Positions 55,577 to 64,000 of a stretch of 64,000 nt of DNA are shown here, in pieces; position 1 is the stretch's first letter, and every line of letters begins with the position of its first letter. Source of the stretch: Myxococcus virescens (lineage in GTDB: Bacteria; Myxococcota; Myxococcia; Myxococcales; Myxococcaceae); contig NZ_FNAJ01000003.1 of assembly GCF_900101905.1 (NCBI RefSeq), positions 62,001-126,000 of the forward strand. Reading direction: 5' to 3'. The translations under genes and the position numbers were made by a program. The notes beneath the pieces were generated by a model. That model was not told where the DNA came from. It saw only the letters and a list, made by a program, of their open reading frames with translations, and made no database searches.

Positions 55577-57593
55577 GGCCGGCCACCTTACGCCAGCCTC
55601 CCGCCGCCGTCCGGCCCTGCACGCGGTCGAACCACGCCTCCAGCGCGAGGGCGTCCAGCCCTTCACAGTCGCCCTGGCAGGCGCGCAGTACCGTGCCGTC
55701 GGCCTGGGGCCGGTCCACCCACCAGCGCTGGCCGTCGAAGGCGCCCACGTCCTTCTCCTGGAGGATGCGGGCGTGGGCCGCGGGCCCCATCTCCACCACG
55801 CCATCCGGACGGATGCGGTACGCGTCGAAGGAGCGAGGCGCCCCCGGCCAGTGCCCCGGGTCGAACACCTCCGGCAGCACATGGGTGAAGCCCGTCTCCG
55901 CGTACAGCGACAGCGGGCCCAGGTCCTCGCCGCGCAGCAGCGGCGCCAGCGACACGCCGTCCACATCCGACAGGCTCGGCAGCCCGGACAGCTCCAGCAG
56001 CGTGGGCCCCACGTCCACCAACCGCACCAGCGAGTCCACCAGGGCTGGCGCCGTCCCCCGTCCCTTGGGCGGCTTCACCGCCAGGAGGATGCGGTTCTCC
56101 TCCTCCGACAGCCGCGCGCCATGCACCGGCGTCGCGCCCGCGAGGTCCGCGCGGTCCGCGTGGAAGCTCTCGCCATGGTCCGACAGCAGGAGGATGAGCG
56201 CATCGTCGTAGCGCCCCGAGCGGCGCAGCGCGTCCAGCAGCGTCCCCACCTGCGCGTCCGCCTGCGCAATCAGCTCGTCGTAGAGCGCCTCCGCGCCCGC
56301 CCGGTTCCAGCCGCCCTTCGCGCCTGGAGACACCGGGGCAAAGTGCATGCGCAGCCGACGCTCCAGCGGCTCCGAGGCGGGCACGAAGCGGCGATAGAAC
56401 GGATGCACCGGATCGCCCGGAAAATGCGCCGCCGTCGCGTGGAAGGCGAACAACGTGGGGCCCTGGCTCGCCTCGTCCACCAGCCGCGAGGCCAGCCGCT
56501 CCGCGTAGCCCATGGGGTCATGGATGCCGGCCAGCGCGCGGTTGTCGATGAACTCGGGCAACCAGGCGGCACCCAACGCGTGGTCAGCGAACATGCCCAG
56601 CGCGCGGTAACGCAGCTTCTCCAGGAGGAAGTTCACCGCCCCGCGCGGCGGTTGCAGGCGCGTCTCGAAGCCGGACGCGGGCCCCTCCGCGTGGAAGCGC
56701 GAGCAGTCGGTGGCGAACACCGTGCGCCACCCCGCCTGGGAGAAGGACTCCGCGAAGGTTCGCTGGAGCTGCATCCGCGAGTCGGACGTCAGCGAGTAGC
56801 GCACGCCCGTCTCGTGCGGCCACCGCGCGGTGAGCAGCGAACGCCACGCGGGCTCCGTCTGGGCAATGGGCGTGTACGCGCGGGTGAAGAGCGTGGCCTC
56901 TTCCAGCAGGCGCTCCACGTGGGGCGCCACCTCGCCCGAGCCTCCCTGCGACTTCAGCCGGTCCGGCCGGAACGCGTCGATGCCGATGACGACCACCAGC
57001 GGATGCGCGGGCGCGCCGCGTCCAGCCATCCCCTTCCCCACCACCAGCAGCCCCGCCACGCCTGCCAGCGCCGCGCCTGCCCATCCCGCGCGCCGCCACT
57101 GCCGCGTGCGCGCCACCCACACCGCCGCGTGCGCCACCAGCCAGGCCGCCAGCACCGCGCGGGGATGCCAGGGCTCGCCATGGTCCACCAGCCAGGCCAG
57201 CAGCGACCGGAGCGCGGGCAGGTCATCGAAGAGGGCCGGACGCGCGATGGCCCGGTCCCACGCCAGCAGCATGAACAACAGCAGCCCCTGCCCCAACGTC
57301 GCCCACGCGCCGCCCCGTCCCCAGGCACGCGCCAGCAGTGTCCCCGCCACGGCCAGCACCATGCCGGCCACGGCGTACACGGCAGCGATTCGCAACAGCA
57401 GGCCAGGGAGGACAGGCCGCACGGCCGCCATCAACGCCGCGTAGGGGCCATCCACCGGGATGTCCATGCCCACGACACCCGAGCGCAGCAGCAGCCACGA
57501 CTCGGCGGCGAACAGCAACACACCCAGCACGGCCCCCACGAGCAGGCGCGGCCACCAGGAACGGAGAATGCCGGAAGGGGGGGATTCGGGCAT
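55458..57593 (-). CDS. Sulfatase-like membrane hydrolase/transferase
   Basis: A 711-residue protein, start MPESPPSG at 57593. About four or five TM segments lie in residues ~10-200, then an alkaline-phosphatase-superfamily domain: VVVIGIDAFRPDRLK with the metal Asp, QTEPAWRSLLTARWPHETG where the nucleophile loop lies, and LILLLSDHGESF with the metal Asp-His. The canonical formylglycine motif C/S-x-P-x-R is not present; a Thr precedes the EP, so it may be a phosphotransferase (lipid A or LTA-like) or inactive as a sulfatase. The last ~40 residues overlap the thioesterase gene and could be read-through of a degraded stop. Confidence 0.78.
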   Translation of the reverse strand: MPESPPSGILRSWWPRLLVGAVLGVLLFAAESWLLLRSGVVGMDIPVDGPYAALMAAVRPVLPGLLLRIAAVYAVAGMVLAVAGTLLARAWGRGGAWATLGQGLLLFMLLAWDRAIARPALFDDLPALRSLLAWLVDHGEPWHPRAVLAAWLVAHAAVWVARTRQWRRAGWAGAALAGVAGLLVVGKGMAGRGAPAHPLVVVIGIDAFRPDRLKSQGGSGEVAPHVERLLEEATLFTRAYTPIAQTEPAWRSLLTARWPHETGVRYSLTSDSRMQLQRTFAESFSQAGWRTVFATDCSRFHAEGPASGFETRLQPPRGAVNFLLEKLRYRALGMFADHALGAAWLPEFIDNRALAGIHDPMGYAERLASRLVDEASQGPTLFAFHATAAHFPGDPVHPFYRRFVPASEPLERRLRMHFAPVSPGAKGGWNRAGAEALYDELIAQADAQVGTLLDALRRSGRYDDALILLLSDHGESFHADRADLAGATPVHGARLSEEENRILLAVKPPKGRGTAPALVDSLVRLVDVGPTLLELSGLPSLSDVDGVSLAPLLRGEDLGPLSLYAETGFTHVLPEVFDPGHWPGAPRSFDAYRIRPDGVVEMGPAAHARILQEKDVGAFDGQRWWVDRPQADGTVLRACQGDCEGLDALALEAWFDRVQGRTAAGGWRKVAGHVDDSGHPEPSGTLRAPKQLLRMRPGQRPGPAHPQPRGG

Positions 57594-57974
57594 GACCTCC
57601 TCTTCTATACCCGATTGAAACAGGCGTGTGCCGCCCGGACGCCTCCTTCGCCGACATGCGCTCCGCGCGAGGGCATTGCAGAATGGACGGCCTTGACTCC
57701 GCCTCGACTGGCAGCCAGCGAGGGCCCTGCATCACCTCATGGTGCCCGTCCCGATGACAGCCGGGACCTTCGCCTGGGTGCCGGTGAACCCCACTTTGGT
57801 GCTCGGCAAGCGACTGCCCATGGATACCTTTGCACTCAGTGTAGGACAACCCGGGGTCGCGCTCGCGGCCGGCTGATCCACCCCCTGTCCGGGCCGCCGC
57901 CCACCCACCCACCCGATTTCGCGCAACGCCCGCTTCTGGGCCTCCTAAGTGGGCTACATGGTTGAGGGTTTACG
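57594..57974. other. Region between sulfatase-like gene and nuoC promoter
   Basis: Mostly without a supported gene. One short frame on the plus strand (57739-57876) is listed separately. The rest holds the 5' region of the sulfatase-like gene and sequence leading to the nuoC promoter. Confidence 0.4.
57739..57876 (+). other. Short open frame, possible gene fragment
   Basis: A 45-residue frame beginning MVPVPMTAGTFAWV and ending GVALAAG. The pattern of VPxTAG...PVNPTLVLG and GQPGVALAAG recalls the C-terminal tail of PAAR-like/DUF4280-type proteins, but the cysteines of those are missing and there is no ribosome site. It may be a remnant. Low confidence. Confidence 0.2.
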
Positions 57975-58004
57975 TTGACGCACCCGCCGAGGGCTCCTTA
58001 TAAA
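57975..58004 (+). promoter_or_regulatory. Housekeeping promoter for nuoCDGHI
   Basis: TTGACG (57975-57980), 18-nt spacer and TATAAA (57999-58004) form the best sigma-70-type promoter in the window. Transcription would begin near 58011, which excludes the upstream TTG at 57975 as the nuoC start and favours TTG 58041. Confidence 0.8.
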
Positions 58005-58040
58005 GCCGCGGATTCTTCTCCCTTAGTCATTGGGGCACCC

Positions 58041-58574
58041 TTGAGCACTTTCGCGTTGGACAGGGTCTCCGCCCAGCTCCCAGAGGCGGTGGCGGATCGC
58101 TACGTGGATCGGACCGGAGGCGCCTGGGCCGTCATCCATGCAGACTCGCTCCCGAAGGTCGCCGCGTTCTTGAAGAACGACCCGGAGCTGGAGTTCAAGC
58201 TGTTCGGCTCCATCGACGCCGTGGATCGGCTGCACCTGGCGGAGAACGACCCTCGCTTCGAGGTCGTCTACTTCCTCTACTCCCTCAAGCGGCACGAGCA
58301 CGTGCGGCTCAAGGTGCGGGTGAGCGAAGCCAACCCGGTGGTGCCCACCCTGGTGCCGCTCTTCCGCGGCGCCAACTGGTGGGAGCGGCTGACCTTCGAC
58401 TTCTACGGCATCCGCTTCGACGGGCACCCGGACCTGCGCCGCATCCTCCTCTACGACGAGTTCGAGGGGCACCCCCTGCGCAAGGACTACGCGCTGCGTG
58501 ACCGGCAGCCGCTCATCCCCGAGCGCCCCATCAAGGACATCTTCCGCGGTCCCGGCACCAGCGGGCTCTCCTGA
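58041..58574 (+). CDS. nuoC: NADH-quinone oxidoreductase subunit C
   Basis: About 177 residues from a TTG at 58041 ([17 protein letters not shown]); the frame is open back to 57975, but that TTG is inside the -35 element. Family features: [40 protein letters not shown] and [20 protein letters not shown]. It is part of the peripheral arm of complex I. Separate from nuoD (12 bp downstream), so not fused as NuoCD in enterics. Confidence 0.95.
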   Translation: MSTFALDRVSAQLPEAVADRYVDRTGGAWAVIHADSLPKVAAFLKNDPELEFKLFGSIDAVDRLHLAENDPRFEVVYFLYSLKRHEHVRLKVRVSEANPVVPTLVPLFRGANWWERLTFDFYGIRFDGHPDLRRILLYDEFEGHPLRKDYALRDRQPLIPERPIKDIFRGPGTSGLS

Positions 58575-58586
58575 GCGAGGACATCC

Positions 58587-59830
58587 ATGGCTGACACCCT
58601 CAAGCCCGAAGCGCCGAACCCCGACACCGACGCGTACGCCCACGAGTCGGAGCTGGACGCCCACCTCCAGACCAAGCGGATGGTCATCAACATGGGCCCC
58701 TCCCACCCGGCCACGCACGGCACCGTGCGGCTGAAGGTGGAGCTCGAGGGTGAGACGATCGTCAAGATCGACCCTGAGATCGGCTTCCTGCACCGCGGCT
58801 TCCAGAAGAGCTGCGAGAACGTCACGTGGACGCAGTGCCTGCCCTACACGGACCGGCTCAACTACCTGTCCGCGATGATGAACAACTTCGGGTTCCTCAA
58901 CGCCGTGGAGAAGCTCATCGGCCTGGAGATTCCCGAGCGCGCCCAGTACATCCGCGTCATCGGCTCCGAGCTCCACCGCCTGACGGACCACCTGACGTGC
59001 GTGGGCGCCACCGGCCTGGAGATGGGCGGCTTCGCGCCGTTCCTCCTCGCCATGGAGTTCCGCGAGCTGCTCCATGACCGCACCGCCGAGCTGACGGGCG
59101 CGCGCCTCACCACCAGCTTCGGCCGCGTGGGTGGCAGCAACCGCGACCTGCCCGAGGGCTGGATTCCCCGCGTCCACAAGACGCTGGACCAGGGCCTGGC
59201 GCTGCTCGACGAGATGGAAGGCCTGCTGACGAACAACCGCATCTTCGTGGACCGCACGAAGGGCACGGGTGTCATCAGCGCCGAGGACGCCATCGAGTTC
59301 GGCTACACCGGCCCCGCCCTGCGCGCGTGCGGCGTGGACTACGACATCCGCAAGACGAAGCCCTACTGGGTTTACGACCGGTTCGACTTCGACATCCCGG
59401 TGGGCGAGCACGGCGACAACTACGACCGCTACCTGGTCCGGCTCGAGGAGATGCGTCAGTCCATCCGCATCCTGCGCCAGGCCATGGACACCATCCCCGC
59501 GGGCCCCATCATCGTGGATGACTGGCGCATCGCGCTGCCGCCCAAGCCCGAGGTCTACGGCACCATCGAAGGCGTGATGTCGCACTTCAAGCTGGTGATG
59601 GAGGGCATCCAGGTGCCCGCCGGCGAGGTGTACGACGCCACCGAGGCCTCCAACGGCGAGCTGGGCTGGTACCTGGTGAGCGACGGCCGCGGCCGTCCCT
59701 ACAAGGTCCACGTTCGCGCCCCGGGCTTCCCGGTGCTCGCGGCCGTCCCCCACATCATCGAAGGCAAGATGCTGGCGGACCTCATCCCTACGTTTGACAC
59801 CATCAACATGATCGGCGGCGAGGTCGAGCA

Positions 59831-59834
<4 letters not shown>
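58587..59834 (+). CDS. nuoD: NADH-quinone oxidoreductase subunit D
   Basis: A 415-residue 49-kDa-type subunit. Motifs: [20 protein letters not shown] near the N-terminus, [51 protein letters not shown] and near the end [20 protein letters not shown]. With NuoB it forms the quinone pocket. Starts 12 bp after nuoC and its stop overlaps the nuoG GTG by 4 bp. Confidence 0.97.
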
Positions 59835-61711
<1,877 letters not shown>

Positions 61712-61713
61712 TC

Positions 61714-63162
61714 ATGAGCCGCGTACTGACGATTCTCGTCGCCATGTTCACCATCGTCTTCCTGATGGCGGGTGGCATGGCGACGGCCTACCTCGTGGGT
61801 GGCCTGGTGGAGGAGCACTGGTTCACGGGCGCGAGCCGGCTGACCAACGTGCTGTTCCTCGTCCTCATCTTCGTGATGGTCATCGCCACGCTGCTGACCA
61901 TGGCGGAGCGCAAGTGGAGCGCGTTCATCCAGGACCGCATGGGTCCCAACCGCGCCCGCATCGCCCTGCCCGGCCTGAAGAACCGCTCGCTGGGCGGCCT
62001 TCCGCACATCCTCACGGACGTGCTGAAGATGCTGACCAAGGAAGACCTGATTCCGGCCGCCGCGAACCGGTTCATGTTCAACCTGGGCCCCATCCTGGCC
62101 TTCGCGCCCACCTTCGCCCTGTTCGCCGTGGTGCCCGCCGGTCCGTCCGTGCAGGTGTTCGGCCACAACGTGGACATGGTGGTGGCCACGCCGGACTTCG
62201 GCGCCCTCTACGTGCTCGCCATCGCCTCGCTGGCTGTCTACGGCACCGCGCTGGCCGGCTGGGCCTCCAACAACAAGTTCGGACTGCTGGGCGGCGTGCG
62301 CGCCACCTCGCAGATGATCGCCTACGAGGTCGCGCTCGGCCTGTCCCTGGTCGGCATCTTCCTCACGTTCTCCTCGGTGCAGTTCCCGGCCATCATCGGT
62401 GACATCGGCAACGCGCTCACCGGCGGCACCGGCCAGGGCCGCTACCTGTGGCGCACGGACGGCGCCTTCGACCTGGGGCTGCCCGCGTGGGGCATCTTCA
62501 TCCAGCCGCTGGGCTTCCTGCTCTTCTTCGCCGCGTCCTTCGCGGAGACCAAGCGCGCCCCGTTCGACCTGCCGGAAGGCGAGTCGGAGATCATCGGCTA
62601 CTTCGTTGAGTACTCCGGCATGAAGTTCGGCCTCTTCATGATCTCCGAGTTCGTGGAGGTCGTGGTCCTGGCCGGCGTGACGACGGCGTTCTTCTTCGGC
62701 GGCTACCACCTGCCCTTCGGCAACGAGTGGCTGGCCAACCTGCCCATCATGCAGGAGCACGGCTGGCTGCTGGGCACCATCCTGGGCACGGTGTTCTGGC
62801 TGAAGGTGCTGTTCCTCATCTGGGTGCAGCTGCTCATCCGCTGGACGTTCCCCCGCTTCCGCTACGACCAGATTCAGTCGCTGGGCTGGAAGATCCTCCT
62901 CCCCCTCGGCCTGGTGAACGTGTTCGTGACCGGTGCGCTGGTCCTCTGGGATCCGTCCCTGCGGGCGCTGGCGGTCCTCGGCCTCGCGGAGATTGGTATC
63001 CTGGTGGTGTTGACCACGACGACGAAGGTCCCCGCGGGCGGTGCGCACGGGGCGCACGCCGGCCATGGTCACGACCACGGACATGGCCACGCCCACGGTG
63101 GGCACGCGGCCCATGACCTGCCGGCGCACGCCCACGGCGTGGCCCCGGCCTCCACCCACTAG
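61714..63162 (+). CDS. nuoH: NADH-quinone oxidoreductase subunit H
   Basis: A 482-residue membrane subunit; about 430 residues match NuoH with ~8-9 TM segments, e.g. AERKWSAFIQDRMGPNRARI, LKMLTKEDLIPAAANR, ASFAETKRAPFDLPEGESEI and FFGGYHLPFG. The last ~45 residues are a His/Gly/Ala-rich extension (HAGHGHDHGHGHAHGGHAAH) not found in standard NuoH. NuoH contributes to the quinone chamber. Starts 2 bp after nuoG. Confidence 0.95.
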   Translation: MSRVLTILVAMFTIVFLMAGGMATAYLVGGLVEEHWFTGASRLTNVLFLVLIFVMVIATLLTMAERKWSAFIQDRMGPNRARIALPGLKNRSLGGLPHILTDVLKMLTKEDLIPAAANRFMFNLGPILAFAPTFALFAVVPAGPSVQVFGHNVDMVVATPDFGALYVLAIASLAVYGTALAGWASNNKFGLLGGVRATSQMIAYEVALGLSLVGIFLTFSSVQFPAIIGDIGNALTGGTGQGRYLWRTDGAFDLGLPAWGIFIQPLGFLLFFAASFAETKRAPFDLPEGESEIIGYFVEYSGMKFGLFMISEFVEVVVLAGVTTAFFFGGYHLPFGNEWLANLPIMQEHGWLLGTILGTVFWLKVLFLIWVQLLIRWTFPRFRYDQIQSLGWKILLPLGLVNVFVTGALVLWDPSLRALAVLGLAEIGILVVLTTTTKVPAGGAHGAHAGHGHDHGHGHAHGGHAAHDLPAHAHGVAPASTH

Positions 63163-63204
63163 GCCGCCCCTTTCGGCCCCAGCATCCGGGAATCGAGAAC
63201 CATC

Positions 63205-63969
63205 ATGGCCTACAAGGTAAGCAAGGACCCTCGCACGGATATCCGCGAGCGGACCTATGTGCCCAACCTGCTCCGCGGCCTGGGCATCACCGCGAAGCAC
63301 TTCTTCCGCAACCTCTTCGGGACGCGTGACACCAACACGCAGGTGGTGGACCGCACCGGCGCCAGCCTGATGACGACGGTGGCGTACCCCGAGGAGAAGC
63401 CCATCTACCCCGAGGGCTACCGCGGCCTGCACCGGCTGGTTCCGCGCGAGGACGGCAAGCCGCGCTGCGTGGCTTGCTACATGTGCGCCACCATCTGCCC
63501 GGCGCAGTGCATCTACATCGAGGCGGGTGAGTACGAGGACGAAGCCTCGGACTCCGAGGACCGCGTCATCGAGAAGTACCCCACCCAGTTCGTCATCGAC
63601 GAGCTGCGGTGCATCGTGTGCGGCCTCTGCGTGGATGCGTGCCCCAAGGACGCCATCCGCATGGACACCTACATGCACACCCCGCCCGAGTACACGCGGC
63701 AGAACTTCGTCTACGACATCCCGAAGCTGCTCAAGGGCGCGCCGGTGTCCCACCCGTCGGACCCGTGGAACAAGCGCGAGGGCTCCGAGGAGCCGCACCA
63801 CGTCCACAAGGAAGCGCACACTCGCATCGGTGAGGGCCTGGTGGAGCTGAAGCTGCCGCACGGAGAGCACGGCGGCCACGGCAAGGCGCTGCCCGCGGGG
63901 GCCCAGGCGGGCCACCAGGCCGTCGTCACGCAGCAGGGCCCCATCCAGGTGACGAAGTTCATCAAGTGA
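63205..63969 (+). CDS. nuoI: NADH-quinone oxidoreductase subunit I
   Basis: A 254-residue subunit with two 4Fe-4S clusters: [16 protein letters not shown] and [20 protein letters not shown]. Typical NuoI is ~160-180 residues; here the N-terminus is extended and the C-terminus carries a ~70-residue extra tail with His-rich pieces ([24 protein letters not shown]). It passes electrons to NuoB. Starts 43 bp after nuoH. Downstream lies ~30 bp to the window edge. Confidence 0.95.
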   Translation: MAYKVSKDPRTDIRERTYVPNLLRGLGITAKHFFRNLFGTRDTNTQVVDRTGASLMTTVAYPEEKPIYPEGYRGLHRLVPREDGKPRCVACYMCATICPAQCIYIEAGEYEDEASDSEDRVIEKYPTQFVIDELRCIVCGLCVDACPKDAIRMDTYMHTPPEYTRQNFVYDIPKLLKGAPVSHPSDPWNKREGSEEPHHVHKEAHTRIGEGLVELKLPHGEHGGHGKALPAGAQAGHQAVVTQQGPIQVTKFIK

Positions 63970-64000
63970 ATCCAGATTCCCAGTGAGGCCGTAGCGGCCT

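Noticed and set aside
55557..57965. 802-codon plus-strand frame opposite the sulfatase-like gene
   Set aside because: Sequence is Arg/His/Gln-rich, has no ribosome site or family motif, and opposes a gene with convincing metal-binding motifs.

Overview
The window is about 70% GC, densely coded, and reads as a chromosome segment of a myxobacterium, probably Myxococcaceae (Myxococcus, Corallococcus or Pyxidicoccus). The pointers are a Myxococcales-type ECF-like sigma factor overlapping a large Ser/Thr kinase with TPRs, a GYF/AgmX-type protein, many lipoproteins, a CPBP protease resembling myxosortases, and many two-component and switch-type ATPase genes. The species call is inference; no rRNA or tRNA gene was seen.

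Layout. 1-6.1 kb: end of a MacB/FtsX-like permease, a coiled-coil envelope protein, a fold-type II PLP protein, a sensor kinase/response regulator pair and a TonB-like protein. 6.1-6.6 kb: a degraded transposase tail and an orphan terminator. 6.6-10.2 kb: three putative lipoproteins, one made of knot-like cysteine repeats. 10.5-18.7 kb: a gas-vesicle-type locus (Hsp20/GvpH, a two-ring CDC48-like AAA ATPase, three GvpF/L, one GvpA, GvpG, GvpK and two GvpA/J-like proteins) with a divergent PDZ/repeat protein. 18.8-26.3 kb, mostly minus strand: hydrolase, hybrid kinase, TIGR02757 protein, YqeY, secreted M28 peptidase, a MoaB with a histidine-rich head and a Rieske ferredoxin. 26.4-32 kb: PHP/polymerase X, a protease-like protein without its catalytic residues, a CPBP intramembrane protease and an M4 metalloprotease with an internal P domain. 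32-36.9 kb: DUF1330, GYF/AgmX protein, two overlapping GHKL ATPases and a glutaminase-fold protein lacking its nucleophile. 37-43.2 kb: a lidless Hsp70, a giant Pro/Ala-rich J protein, a CvpA-like protein and a ClpX-like ATPase. 43.4-53.8 kb: arginine decarboxylase, OsmC, PHP phosphatase, zinc finger-kinase-TPR protein with sigma factor, amphi-Trp protein and a chemoreceptor. 54-64 kb: complex I genes nuoAB, then two opposing genes, then nuoCDGHI, each nuo block with its own recognisable promoter.

How the parts fit. The gvp locus is translationally coupled through most of its length (ATGA or GTGA overlaps at several junctions), so its products are probably made together as one assembly machine. 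The Hsp70/J pair (22 bp apart) looks like a dedicated chaperone system. The kinase and sigma genes overlap and probably form one signalling unit. The nuo genes lack nuoE, nuoF and nuoJ-N in this window; any that exist must lie after the right edge or elsewhere.

The most interesting candidates are the gas-vesicle-type locus in an apparent gliding soil bacterium, with a CDC48-like ATPase where GvpN would be expected, and the Hsp70/J locus with a roughly 700-residue repeat-rich linker. All names come from reading motifs; no database search was possible.
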